This document shows positions 24,158 to 32,802 of a stretch of 64,000 nt of DNA, in pieces. The DNA is from Planctomycetota bacterium (GTDB lineage: Bacteria; Planctomycetota; UBA8742; UBA2392), in NCBI GenBank assembly GCA_019912315.1, contig JAIOJA010000040.1:62001-126000 (forward strand). The letters are read 5' to 3'. Positions within the stretch are counted from its first letter, which is position 1. The number at the start of each line of letters is the position of its first letter. A program made the position numbers and the translations under genes. Below the pieces are notes generated by a model. That model saw only the letters and a program-made list of their open reading frames with translations, ran no database searches and was not told where the DNA came from.

Positions 24158-24583
24158 TCACTCTCCGCTGTGGGCCGCCTCAAGAAGCCTGCGTATGCCC
24201 AGCATCATCTCAAGCCAGCCCGTGAAGTTGGCGTCGTAGAATTTGTCCCAGCGCTCGCCGCGCTCGTAGCCAGTGTTTGCAAAGTGCAGGCGCGTTGCGC
24301 CATCGTCGGATTCCAGGCGGTATTCCACGACAGTGGGCTCCGGCTCGCTGCTGGTCCACCGATAGCGCAGCAGCTTGCCGGGATTGCTTTCCAGAATTTC
24401 GCAACGGTCCGGGTTGCCGCTTTCATAGTCCAGCGTGTAAATGCCGCCCGGCTCCGGCGTCGTCAGGTTCACGGCGTGGACACCTTCCCACCACAGCGGA
24501 ATCCGCTCGGCATCGGTCAACACGTTCCAGACCTCGCGAGGCGGGGCAAAAATACTGGCCGTGAAGCGAATCTCTCGTTCCAT
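24158..24583 (-). CDS. SRPBCC (AHSA1-like) domain protein
   Basis: 141 residues with AGGGGAA upstream of the ATG. Typical START-like helix-grip pattern: REIRFTASIFAPPREVWNVL, TDAERIPLWW, GGIYTLDYE, LLRYRW, VEYRLESDDGATRLHF, and a C-terminal helix GWLEMMLGIRRLLE. Such proteins bind hydrophobic ligands or act with Hsp90-like partners. It lies 10 bp downstream of the SDR gene and probably shares its transcript. Confidence 0.82.
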   Translation of the reverse strand: MEREIRFTASIFAPPREVWNVLTDAERIPLWWEGVHAVNLTTPEPGGIYTLDYESGNPDRCEILESNPGKLLRYRWTSSEPEPTVVEYRLESDDGATRLHFANTGYERGERWDKFYDANFTGWLEMMLGIRRLLEAAHSGE

Positions 24584-24593
24584 GAGTTCCCCT

Positions 24594-25400
24594 TCAAAGT
24601 TCCGTGCTGCGTTTCTGCGTGCGCCCGGATGCGCCCATCCGGGAGAAGCGGTTCGCGACGGCGGTATCGTAAACCCAGCGAGGCGTTGCCATGCCGATCC
24701 TGATCAGCCACCACAGGCGACGCGGGAAGTTGTAGACCCGTTTGCGCTTCGCGATCGCGCGGATCATCCTGCGCGCGGCTGTTTCCACATCAAGCAGCAC
24801 GGGCATATCGAACTCGTTCTTGTCAGTCATGGGCGTGCGGATGAACCCGGGGCAGATCGTAGTTACATCCACGCCTGTACCGCGCAGCTCGACGCGCATG
24901 CCCTCCAGGTGAATGCGTTGCGCCGCCTTGCTCGCGGCGTAGCCCGCATCCTGCGGCATGCCTTGGTAGCTGGCCAGGCTGCTGACACCGACAAGATGCC
25001 CGCGCTTGCGCTCCAGCATTGCGGGCAGCACGGCGTAAAAGGCGTTTGTCATGCCGAGCAGGTTCGTGCGAAACACCGCTTCCGTGGCTTCGGGACTGAA
25101 CTCCAGACGATTGACGGGGCACCCGGTGCCGGCGTTGGCAATCATGCAGTCGATGGGCCCGTGGGCGTCCACGAGCCGTGCGACCGCCCGTTTCACTTGC
25201 TCGTAGTCGCCGACATCGCAAGGCAGCATCACGGGCGTTCCGCCGGCGCTTTCAACTTTGCGCCCCACTGCATCGAGCACATCCTGCCGCCGGGCCATCA
25301 GCCCGACCGTGCAGCCCATCGCGCCAAGCTGCGCAGCCAGCTCTGCGCCGATGCCGGAACTCGCGCCCGTGATTGCGACTACCCTGTGCGGGAACTTCAT
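24594..25400 (-). CDS. Short-chain dehydrogenase/reductase
   Basis: 268 residues. NAD(P)-binding TGASSGIG at 11-18, NAG at 89-91, Ser141, Tyr154-x-x-x-Lys158 (YAASK) as catalytic residues. The C-terminal 60 residues are basic (AIAKRKRVYNFPRRLWW), as in membrane-associated SDRs. The start ATG overlaps the stop of the alpha/beta hydrolase (ATGA), so the two are translationally coupled. Substrate unknown. Confidence 0.88.
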   Translation of the reverse strand: MKFPHRVVAITGASSGIGAELAAQLGAMGCTVGLMARRQDVLDAVGRKVESAGGTPVMLPCDVGDYEQVKRAVARLVDAHGPIDCMIANAGTGCPVNRLEFSPEATEAVFRTNLLGMTNAFYAVLPAMLERKRGHLVGVSSLASYQGMPQDAGYAASKAAQRIHLEGMRVELRGTGVDVTTICPGFIRTPMTDKNEFDMPVLLDVETAARRMIRAIAKRKRVYNFPRRLWWLIRIGMATPRWVYDTAVANRFSRMGASGRTQKRSTEL

Positions 25401-26506
25401 TCGGCACGGGCTTCCAGCCAGCTTACGACATCAGTGATGAACCGGGCGTCCACGCGCCGATCCTCGTAGTACAGATTCATTTCGGACTTGCGCCCGTTGC
25501 ACGGCTTGAACAGGTGGTCCAGATCGTCGTAGATTTTCAGGGTCGCGTCCGTGCACTTGCCGGCCAGCAGGTTCTTCATGATCTGCTTTGCATCGGCGTC
25601 CGGTTTGACCTGAAAGTCCGATGCCCCCTGTGTGATCAGGCAGGGGCAGGTCAAATCAGCATGGATTGCGGGTACGTCCAGGTTGAAGTGGTCGTGCCAC
25701 CATTTGCGGATGGGTTGCACGCTCTGCCAGGTCTGTTTCACGACGGCCACCAGCTTCGGGTCAGTGCCCGCGATTTCGAAGTTCGGCTCGCGGTCTTCCT
25801 TGGCCGCGTCCTGCAACTCCTTCTGAATCTTGAGGTTCAGGTCGCGGATGCCCTTGGCCATACCCGCGTTGGCGTCTTCCACCTGCCCGTAGGTCACGTC
25901 GTACATATTGCGCCCGGCCGCCGCCATGAACACGACACCTGCCAGGCTCTTTTCACCGGCGAGGATGGGGGCGGTCAGCCCGCCCTCACTGTGTCCGACA
26001 ACGAACACTCTGGCCTTGTTGACGTCCTCGCGTGCCAGCAGCGCGTCAAGCACCGCCCGGGCGTCACCGATCAGCTCGTTGTAGCCAAGGTCCGCGGGCT
26101 CGAAGCCGTCCTGGCCGAGCGGCGTGTCGCCGATGCCGCGATCGTCGCTTGACATCACGACGAACCCCGCGTTGGCGATGGCGTCAAGCAGTTCATGCGA
26201 TCCCAGGTCAAGGCTGCCCTGTAACCCATGTTTGGATTGCGAGCCAGAGCCCGAGATGAACAAGACCGCGGGCCAACCCGCGTCAGGCTTCTCGCTGCTC
26301 GGTACGCGAACGCAGGCGCCGATTTCGAAGGACTTCACCTCGTCCTTGCCCATGCCGGTGACGCGCGTGACTTTAAAATTGCTGATGGTGAACTTCGCGC
26401 TGTCGGGCACGCTGTACTTCGGAACGGGTGGTGATTTGCCGGGGTCCTGGCTCAGGCAAATGACTGGTGCCAGGAAGAACAGCAGCAGGGCAGTCGTGCG
26501 ATACAT
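25397..26506 (-). CDS. Secreted alpha/beta hydrolase
   Basis: 369 residues from the ATG at 26506 with GGAGG upstream, followed by a signal peptide (TTALLLFFLAPVICLSQ). Catalytic Ser173 lies in VVGHSEGG. SGSGSQ at about 85-90 is the oxyanion-hole region, and DDRGIGDT precedes it. DDLDHLFKPC supplies the likely His near the C-terminus. It resembles dienelactone-hydrolase/acyl-peptidase-like esterases of the periplasm. Coupled to the SDR gene. Confidence 0.85.
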   Translation of the reverse strand: MYRTTALLLFFLAPVICLSQDPGKSPPVPKYSVPDSAKFTISNFKVTRVTGMGKDEVKSFEIGACVRVPSSEKPDAGWPAVLFISGSGSQSKHGLQGSLDLGSHELLDAIANAGFVVMSSDDRGIGDTPLGQDGFEPADLGYNELIGDARAVLDALLAREDVNKARVFVVGHSEGGLTAPILAGEKSLAGVVFMAAAGRNMYDVTYGQVEDANAGMAKGIRDLNLKIQKELQDAAKEDREPNFEIAGTDPKLVAVVKQTWQSVQPIRKWWHDHFNLDVPAIHADLTCPCLITQGASDFQVKPDADAKQIMKNLLAGKCTDATLKIYDDLDHLFKPCNGRKSEMNLYYEDRRVDARFITDVVSWLEARAE

Positions 26507-26574
26507 GGGCCGGCCTCCTTTACCGCTCAGGTTATCATTGAGTCGGTATTGCAAAGAGTATTTTGGCAAACGAC

Positions 26575-26631
26575 AACCGCCGCTTCCATGAGCGGCGGTT
26601 AAGTGCCAGGGGGAGCCTTGCGGCTCCCCCT
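26575..26631. terminator. Double hairpin after the VWA gene
   Basis: Two strong stems in tandem: AACCGCCGCT/AGCGGCGGTT at 26575-26600 and a 10-bp AGGGGGAGCC/GGCTCCCCCT stem at 26608-26631. They lie between the end of the VWA gene and the alpha/beta hydrolase start. The second stem is nearest the VWA stop on the minus strand. Neither has a long U-tract. Confidence 0.6.
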
Positions 26632-26676
26632 TCTCCTCCAAGCGATCCGACTGGTCGGGTCGGTTCACAAGTACTG

Positions 26677-27507
26677 CTATGCTGCGATGTACGTGCCACC
26701 GGCCAGTGCCGCGAGCTGCTGCATGAACGTCGCGCCACCGCCACCGATGCAGATACAGATCAGGTCGCAGTCGTCAAACTTCGCCCACCAGCCCGGGAAG
26801 TCGGCCAGAATCTGGCTCGAGCTGCCGGTGATGTTCGGGTAGCCGTCCGTCACGAAGAAGAACTTCGTCAGGTCGACAGGGTACGTGTTGCAGGCCGACT
26901 GCAGCGCCGCGTAGCTGGGGGTCATGCCGCCGGGGTTGGTGGCGGAGCCGTTGATCCAGCTGGTCGCCGCGGACTTGTTGCCGGCGGTGCCGACCATCAG
27001 CGAGCCCCACAGGTACGTGGTGTAGTTGTTGGACGGGCCGAACTGACCGCCGTAGGCGCAGGCGTCGAATTCGTCGTCTTCCGTCAGCTCGGTGATCACG
27101 CCGGTTGTTTCAGCGCGCAGGGTCGCGATACGGCTTCCACCCATGCTGCCCGAGGCGTCCAGGATGAAGCAGAACTTGCCCTGTACAGGCTCACCATAGT
27201 AGGTGGGCGGATCTTCGGGCGGCGGCGGGTCAGGCGGAACTTCTGTGGGAGGAATGTCGCCACCTTCGCTCGGCGGTGCCGGGGGCGGAGGCGGAGGCGG
27301 AAGCGGAGACGGCTCAGGCGGGGGAGTGCCAGTGTTGCCGGCCGGTGCCGGAAGTTTGATCGTGATGCCGCCGATCGGGCGGTCATGTGCATCCTGCTTG
27401 TTCGCGTCCTTGCTGGATACCGTCGGCCCAGCGGGTTGCTGGGCGGCCAGTGATCCGGCGCAGAACACGAAGGTAAGGCAGGCGATGCTCGCGAATACCT
27501 TGCGCAT
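26677..27507 (-). CDS. Secreted von Willebrand factor A domain protein
   Basis: 276 residues, GGAG before the ATG. Signal peptide (MRKVFASIACLTFVFCAGS, then LAAQQ). A Pro-rich linker spans about 60-103. The VWA domain starts near 110 with the MIDAS DASGSMGG (Asp117, Ser119, Ser121), and a conserved TDGYPN follows later. It is a periplasmic or surface metal-dependent adhesion-type domain. No MoxR ATPase or other VWA partner is adjacent. Confidence 0.85.
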   Translation of the reverse strand: MRKVFASIACLTFVFCAGSLAAQQPAGPTVSSKDANKQDAHDRPIGGITIKLPAPAGNTGTPPPEPSPLPPPPPPPAPPSEGGDIPPTEVPPDPPPPEDPPTYYGEPVQGKFCFILDASGSMGGSRIATLRAETTGVITELTEDDEFDACAYGGQFGPSNNYTTYLWGSLMVGTAGNKSAATSWINGSATNPGGMTPSYAALQSACNTYPVDLTKFFFVTDGYPNITGSSSQILADFPGWWAKFDDCDLICICIGGGGATFMQQLAALAGGTYIAA

Positions 27508-27641
27508 GGAAAGCTCCTCAGAAAATAAGTGTTTTGCAGCACGTATCAGTAAGCGAGGGCTGTGCCAATTTTCTGGCAGGCGGCGCAGGACGGGACCGCC
27601 CCGGCGGTAACGAGTGCAAAGTGCTTGTCGAAAGCAACTTA

Positions 27642-27673
27642 CGCAGATCGTTACGATTCCGTAACGATCTGCG
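27642..27673. other. Perfect 14-bp palindrome in a 290-bp gap
   Basis: CGCAGATCGTTACG at 27642-27655 and its exact reverse complement at 27660-27673 are separated by 4 bp (ATTC). The gap 27508-27797 otherwise holds only the VWA gene leader and a second hairpin. Too strong to be chance. It could be an operator, a structured RNA or a site for a chromosome-organising protein. Confidence 0.6.
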
Positions 27674-27734
27674 GACGGGCTGGTAACGCAGACGGTTGGT
27701 CTACTCGTGTTGGCGGGATACCGAATGGAAACAT

Positions 27735-27757
27735 AAACCGCCCCTGGAGGGCGGTTT
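27735..27757. terminator. Terminator hairpin after the oxidoreductase gene
   Basis: 9-bp stem AAACCGCCC/GGGCGGTTT with a 5-nt loop. The minus side continues ATGTTTCC, the plus side TCGGT. Confidence 0.6.
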
Positions 27758-27797
27758 TCGGTAACAATTCGCTATGGAATGGTGAAAACGTGCCCGC

Positions 27798-28841
27798 TTA
27801 CCAGCGACGATGCTCTTCGGGCACGTGTTTGTTGTAGTGTTCGCGCGCGGCAGCGAGGATGTCGTGGGCAAGCTGAATGGCGGCCATCCCTTCTTCGCCT
27901 CCGACTTGCGGGCGTTCGCCAGTGCGAATCGCGTTAATGAAGTGCTTGAGTTCTTCTTTCAGGGGCTCTTCTTCACCGATCACCACCTGCTCAACCCGAA
28001 TCAGGTCGTTGAAGACGAACTGCATCAGATCATCGATGCCGGTGATGTCGACGTTCTCAACGTGAAAGTCCTCCTGGTCCAGCTTCGGTGTCTTGCTGTA
28101 GATCCAGGCCTGCTTTCCGGCAAAGTCGAGGTTCAGGTAGCGGTCGGCGCAGAAGATACGCATCTTGCGCACGGATTTGTCGCTGATACGGCTGGCGGTG
28201 ATGTTCGCGACGCTGCCGTTCTTGAAGGTAAGGCGCACGCTGGCAATGTCTTCGTGGCGCTTGCTCAGCACCGGCGTGCAGACGGCCTGGATGTCTTCAA
28301 CTTCGCTGCCCACGATACTCAGGATGATATCCAGGTCGTGGATCATTACGTCCATTACCACGCCGACGTCCGTTGACCGGAACGGGTACGGGCTCAGGCG
28401 GTCGGCCTCGATGAAAGCGACGGTGTTGATGGCGTTGCGAATGCTGGATAGCGCCGGGTTAAACCGCTCGATGTGCCCGACTTGCAGGATGCGCTTGTGT
28501 TTTTTGGCCAGTTCATTGAGCTTGTGGCACTCGTCCACCGTGTAGGCCATGGGCTTTTCGACCAGCGTGTGCAGCCCGTTCTCGAAGGCCCAGCTTGCGA
28601 CCTCATAGTGATGCCGGGTCGGCACGACGACGGTGACGGCGTCTACCCGTCCCTTGAGCTGTTTATAGTCCGTCAGCGCTTCGCAGTGAAACCGCTCAGC
28701 GATTTCGGCTGCCTTCTTGGGGTCGTTGTCGACTACGGCGACGAGTTCGGCGGCCGGAAGCTCTTTCAACACGCGCGCGTGGTTCTTGCCAAGGTGCCCT
28801 ACTCCGATGACGGCGATCTTTACGCGCTCTTGCTGTGCCAC
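27798..28841 (-). CDS. Gfo/Idh/MocA family oxidoreductase (possibly GnnA-like)
   Basis: 347 residues. Rossmann motif GVGHLGKNHARVL at 13-25, substrate-domain EKPMAYTVDE, and conserved DVMIHDLDIIL. Reactions in the family are NAD(P)-linked oxidoreductions of sugars. It lies downstream of fabZ and lpxC on the same strand, where some bacteria carry UDP-GlcNAc 3-dehydrogenase (GnnA) making amino-linked lipid A. No GnnB transaminase or lpxA is visible, so the GnnA idea is context-based only. The family call is secure. Confidence 0.85.
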   Translation of the reverse strand: MAQQERVKIAVIGVGHLGKNHARVLKELPAAELVAVVDNDPKKAAEIAERFHCEALTDYKQLKGRVDAVTVVVPTRHHYEVASWAFENGLHTLVEKPMAYTVDECHKLNELAKKHKRILQVGHIERFNPALSSIRNAINTVAFIEADRLSPYPFRSTDVGVVMDVMIHDLDIILSIVGSEVEDIQAVCTPVLSKRHEDIASVRLTFKNGSVANITASRISDKSVRKMRIFCADRYLNLDFAGKQAWIYSKTPKLDQEDFHVENVDITGIDDLMQFVFNDLIRVEQVVIGEEEPLKEELKHFINAIRTGERPQVGGEEGMAAIQLAHDILAAAREHYNKHVPEEHRRW

Positions 28842-28912
28842 TGCGCTGTCCTGTGTTAGTGAGTCCTAAGGTTCTACTTGGTGCAAGTCGTCTTTACAAG
28901 TTTCTGACAGTC

Positions 28913-30145
28913 CTACAGATCATAGATCAGGCAGTGGCTGCCGTTAACACCAGAAAGGGTGAAGCTGGCGTCTTCCACCAACGCAAGGTCGCGTGCGCGG
29001 ATGATCTGGACGGCATACTTGTGCCGGGCCGTCACCACGAAGTAGCGCTTGTCCAGCGTAAGCGCGATGCCGCAGGCTTCCTTCATTTCGAAGCTGTTCA
29101 GGAACGCGCCGGTCTTGATATCCCAGAAAGTGCAGATATCGCCGGCCGGGTTGGTCGCGCCGACGATGTTCAGTTCTTCGTGAATAGCGAGGCTCAGAGT
29201 TTCACCAAGCATGTTTTCGGTGACCGCCGCGGGTTCGCCCACTTTGGTCGCCGCGCTGCCGCTGGGGCGCAACGTGAGTGCGCCGGGGATTTTCTTGAAG
29301 GCATCCGGGTCCGGGCCCGGCGGGTTGTGCGGGGTTGAGCCGACTGCGAGGTCGCCTTTGCTGGAGCGCCCGGTGATGGCGAGGTGCCCAGCCATGTATA
29401 CCGGGATGGGCACTCGCTCGAGCAGTGTCCGCGTTTCGATGTCCACGAAGGTGACGCAGCCCTCTTCGTCGTCGCCCGTTCCGCCGCCGTTGGTGATGGC
29501 GAGAGTCTTGCCTTCGTCAAGAATATGGCAGTCGTGGGGCATTTTGCCGAAGGTCGGGAACTCACCCAGCACCTTCATGTCTGCGGCGTCGCGGACCACC
29601 ACATATCCGGCGTATGCGCCCTGACTGCGGGGCTCACTTTCGACGGCGTAAAGCGTCTGTCCGTCCTTTGACCAGGCGCCGTGCCCGTAGAACTCGCGCC
29701 CGGGCGTCGCCTGAATGTCGCGGATGACACGTTTTTCGCCCAGGTCAACCTCGCAACCGCCCGGCCCCCACTTCGCGAAAACCGCCACACGGGTGCGCTC
29801 AATGGGGTGCGGGATTACCGCGTGCCCGAAAAACGTCATCGGAATCAGTACAGGCTTGAGTTCGCCGGTGACGAACTTCGGCGTCTGGTTCAGGTCAACC
29901 AGTCCCAGCCAGGTTTCGAGGCCGCCATCTTTGCCGCGGAAACCTGTGCCGATCAGCGTGCCCAGGTTGCCGGTTTCGAGCGTGGCGGGCTCGGGCTTCG
30001 GGTCGGGGGAGTCGTTGCCGCTGGGTGCGTTCGCCTGTGTATTGCCCGGCGCGTTGTTTGTGCCGCGGTTTGAACACGCGGCAAGCAGGGCCAGCGCGCC
30101 CGAAGCCGAGGCGGCATACAGAAAGTTGCGACGGTGTTGGTCCAC
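28913..30145 (-). CDS. DUF1513-like exported beta-propeller lipoprotein
   Basis: 410 residues from GTG 30145, chosen because GGAG lies seven bases upstream and the product then begins DQHRRNFLYAASASGALALL, a Tat-like twin-Arg signal ending in lipobox LAAC. The body has HGAWSKDGQTLYAVE and MPHDCHILDEGKTLAITNGG, which match the DUF1513 propeller family often found with iron-uptake genes. No iron genes are adjacent. It lies between fabZ and the oxidoreductase, with 65 bp overlapping fabZ only if the longer frame were used. Confidence 0.75.
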   Translation of the reverse strand: MDQHRRNFLYAASASGALALLAACSNRGTNNAPGNTQANAPSGNDSPDPKPEPATLETGNLGTLIGTGFRGKDGGLETWLGLVDLNQTPKFVTGELKPVLIPMTFFGHAVIPHPIERTRVAVFAKWGPGGCEVDLGEKRVIRDIQATPGREFYGHGAWSKDGQTLYAVESEPRSQGAYAGYVVVRDAADMKVLGEFPTFGKMPHDCHILDEGKTLAITNGGGTGDDEEGCVTFVDIETRTLLERVPIPVYMAGHLAITGRSSKGDLAVGSTPHNPPGPDPDAFKKIPGALTLRPSGSAATKVGEPAAVTENMLGETLSLAIHEELNIVGATNPAGDICTFWDIKTGAFLNSFEMKEACGIALTLDKRYFVVTARHKYAVQIIRARDLALVEDASFTLSGVNGSHCLIYDL

Positions 30146-30209
30146 GGCATTGCTCCGTAAGTTCGTCCGAGTCGCGGTGCAAGCAACATACCAACACCGG
30201 GCTGTGCCG

Positions 30210-30671
30210 CTACTTGGGGCGCTCACCCGTCACCATGAACTTCACAGTAGCCTCGCAGGCCAGCTCGCCTTCGACGGTGGCCTTGCCCTGCACGATGCAG
30301 AGCCCGCGCTTTTCCTTTAACAACTCGACTTCAAGGCGCACCTGGTCGCCGGGTACGACCGTGCGACGCCATTTTACTTCATCGGCGCCAGTGAAGAAGG
30401 CGAGCTTGCCTTTGTTTTCATCGCGGCTCAGTACGAGAAAGCCGCCGATCTGCGCCAGGGCTTCGAGCATGAGTACACCCGGAAAAATCGGGCGACCGGG
30501 AAAGTGCCCTGTGAAGCAGGGCTCGTTGACCGTGACGTTCTTGATGCCGACGGCCGTGGTGGTCGTCTGCTCAAGAATCCGGTCCACCATCAGGAACGGG
30601 TAGCGGTGCGGGGCCACGTCCAGGATGCCCTGGATATCAACTGCACCCTTGTCGGCCGGTGTTTCATTCAT
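30210..30671 (-). CDS. fabZ: 3-hydroxyacyl-ACP dehydratase FabZ
   Basis: 153 residues, hot-dog fold. Dehydrates 3-hydroxyacyl-ACP in fatty-acid synthesis. Catalytic His56 (CFTGHFPGRPIFPG) and Glu70 (VLMLEALAQ) are in the normal positions, and PHRYPFLMVDR opens the domain. Its ATG overlaps the lpxC stop (ATGA), so acyl-chain use for lipid A and fatty-acid elongation are coupled. Both genes are separate here, whereas some lineages fuse them. Confidence 0.95.
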   Translation of the reverse strand: MNETPADKGAVDIQGILDVAPHRYPFLMVDRILEQTTTTAVGIKNVTVNEPCFTGHFPGRPIFPGVLMLEALAQIGGFLVLSRDENKGKLAFFTGADEVKWRRTVVPGDQVRLEVELLKEKRGLCIVQGKATVEGELACEATVKFMVTGERPK

Positions 30672-31504
30672 CGGGATTCCTCGTACTGCTTGCGCAGCGC
30701 TTTGGCTATCAGCTGATTCTGACTGTGCCCTGACTTGATGGCCGTGACCTTTGCGTTCAGGCGCAGCCCGGTGACGGCCAGGTCGCCAACCACATCCAGC
30801 AGCTTGTGGCGCGCGTATTCGTCGTCAAATCGCAGGGTGTTCTCAATGGGCCCGTCAGGGCTGACCACCAGTGTGTTCTGCGTGTTCGCGCCCTTGCCGA
30901 AACCCATGGCCTGCAGCATCTGCGCTTCTCTTTCGAGGCAGAAGGTGCGGGCGGAGCATATCTGGTGCTCAAAGCTGTCGGGAGTTACGGCAAACTCAAC
31001 CGTCGTGCGCGGCATGAACGGCACGCCGTAATCGAGCGTGTAGTTGACGGTGAGTCCGTCTTCAGCGGGCTCGATCTTGATGGAAGCCTTTTCGTCGCCG
31101 ACTTCCACGGTTTCCGTGGGCGTGAACTCCGGGCGGTCGGCGTCCAACTCCGTGATGCCGGCCTCGCGTGCCAGCTCAACGAAGGCTTTGCTGCTGCCGT
31201 CGCCGGCGGGTGGCTCCGGCGCGGAAAGTTCAATGATAGCGTTGTCGACACCGAGCCCGTAAAGCGCCGCCAGCACGTGCTCAACGGTGTGGACCTCAAC
31301 ACCGTTTTCCATCAGCAGCGTGCGGCGTTGCACTTCCTGAATGTTGTCCGGGTGCACCCGAATCCGCGCGCCGTCACGGTCTGTCCGGATCAAAACATAG
31401 CCCGTACCGGCATCAGCAGGCTTGAGCGTCAAAGTGACCTCATGCCCCTCATGCAGGCTCGTGCCTGTCATCGAAACGGATTTTCCCAGCGTGAATTGTT
31501 TCAT
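30668..31504 (-). CDS. lpxC: UDP-3-O-acyl-N-acetylglucosamine deacetylase LpxC
   Basis: 278 residues. Zn2+-dependent deacetylase at the committed step of lipid A synthesis. Zn ligands His76 (VEHVLAAL), His233 and Asp237 (ARHKLLDVVGDL), general base Glu75 and His260 (GHSQNQLIAKAL). This implies an outer membrane with lipid A-like molecules. A canonical SD is not obvious. Shorter than the roughly 300-residue enterobacterial enzyme by a C-terminal trim. Confidence 0.95.
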   Translation of the reverse strand: MKQFTLGKSVSMTGTSLHEGHEVTLTLKPADAGTGYVLIRTDRDGARIRVHPDNIQEVQRRTLLMENGVEVHTVEHVLAALYGLGVDNAIIELSAPEPPAGDGSSKAFVELAREAGITELDADRPEFTPTETVEVGDEKASIKIEPAEDGLTVNYTLDYGVPFMPRTTVEFAVTPDSFEHQICSARTFCLEREAQMLQAMGFGKGANTQNTLVVSPDGPIENTLRFDDEYARHKLLDVVGDLAVTGLRLNAKVTAIKSGHSQNQLIAKALRKQYEESR

Positions 31505-31569
31505 GCAGCGGCACTATGCCTGCAAGGCTCGCCCGTGCAAAGCACGAAGGCGGGCTGATGACCGAGCGG

Positions 31570-32721
31570 CTACTGCGGCGGCTTGCCGACGATCTTTAGA
31601 ATTTCATCACCGTAGCGCTCAACTCTGCTCATCCCGACCCGTTCTACTTTCGCGAGCTCCGCGGTTGTGCTCGGGGGCTCGGTGATCAGATCTTTCAGCA
31701 CGGCCGTGGGCAGGATGGCCTGCAAGCCTACGCCCCTGCGCTCCGCTTCCTTTTCGCGCCAGCGTTTGAGGCGCCCGAGTCTCTCCCTTTGCTGTGGGTC
31801 GAGGCGCTGAACGGGCTCCGTTGGTTTGCGTCGGGGTGGGCGCACGCCGGTTGGCGACGCGAGACCGTTTTCGACTGCCGCCAGCATGGCGCGTCCGTGG
31901 TCTTTGATGACCCACTCGCCGACGCCACGCACGCTTTCCAGCGCGTTCAGGTCCTTCGGCAACTTGCGGGCGATTTCAAGCAGCGTTGCGTCACCCATCA
32001 CGCGGAAGGGCGCGCGATCAAGCTGCGATGCCAGCTCGTCGCGCCAGGCGTAGATAGCCTGCAAGGCGCCGCGCTGCTGATCGGACAAGTCGCCGTGCCC
32101 CTTGATGCGCCGGAATCGCTCCGGGTCAAACTCGCGCTTGCGAGGCTCCGATTGCGCGACGGCGTCGCACTCGAGGCGGTATTCGTCAAGCAGCTCGTGC
32201 TTCTTCAACTCGTCCTCGATCAGGTCATGCAACCGGAACAAGTGCCGGGTGTCGTTGATGAGGTACTGCATGTGTTCAAGCTCAATGGGACGGCGGCTCC
32301 AGTCGTGGCGCTGCAACTCTTTCTCGAGCTTCATGCCCAGGTAAACATGGCTCAGGGCTGCCAGCCCGGTCTGCTGCAAACCGAGCAGCATGGCAGCGAC
32401 GGCCGTGTCGTGTACCAGGGCGAAATTCATTTCATAGTCGCGCTTGAGGGCCAGCACGTCGTTCTGGCCGGAGTGCATGAGCACCGGCACGTCCGGGCGG
32501 TCAAGCAGCTTCTGCATCAGGATAGCTTCACCGTTGAGCGCCAGCGTATCGACGACATAGTCCCGTTCCTCGCTGCTGAGCGTGACGATGCAGACGCGGT
32601 CGCGGTAGTTGTAGAAACCGTCGGACTCGATATCGAGTGAGATGCGCGGGGCCTGCAAGAGTTCGTCGATAACGCGTTCTAAGCCCGACGCGTCGGTGAT
32701 GATCTCGGTTTTATCTGGCAA
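31570..32721 (-). CDS. rnd: Ribonuclease D-like 3'-5' exonuclease
   Basis: 383 residues from TTG 32721, preferred because GGAAGGA lies just upstream. A TTG at 32757 is an alternative. DEDDy exonuclease motifs: SLDIESDG (Asp, Glu), HSGQNDVLALKR (Asp), and YLINDTRHLFRLHD (Tyr/Asp). An HRDC domain follows (DQQRGALQAIYAWRDELASQ), then a second helical HRDC-like region. It trims tRNA and other RNA 3' ends. Located between lpxC and moaC on the same strand with modest gaps. Confidence 0.88.
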   Translation of the reverse strand: MPDKTEIITDASGLERVIDELLQAPRISLDIESDGFYNYRDRVCIVTLSSEERDYVVDTLALNGEAILMQKLLDRPDVPVLMHSGQNDVLALKRDYEMNFALVHDTAVAAMLLGLQQTGLAALSHVYLGMKLEKELQRHDWSRRPIELEHMQYLINDTRHLFRLHDLIEDELKKHELLDEYRLECDAVAQSEPRKREFDPERFRRIKGHGDLSDQQRGALQAIYAWRDELASQLDRAPFRVMGDATLLEIARKLPKDLNALESVRGVGEWVIKDHGRAMLAAVENGLASPTGVRPPRRKPTEPVQRLDPQQRERLGRLKRWREKEAERRGVGLQAILPTAVLKDLITEPPSTTAELAKVERVGMSRVERYGDEILKIVGKPPQ

Positions 32722-32802
32722 GTTGTCCTTCCACCGCCGGCGAGGGTGGAGGTTCAAGGCAGGCGGCTTCGTGAAGCAGCCAACCTCGAACCCCGTTCCC
32801 GC

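Noticed and set aside
27562-27837. 91-residue plus-strand frame in the VWA/oxidoreductase gap
   Set aside because: Spans the perfect palindrome and terminator, no SD and no family pattern.
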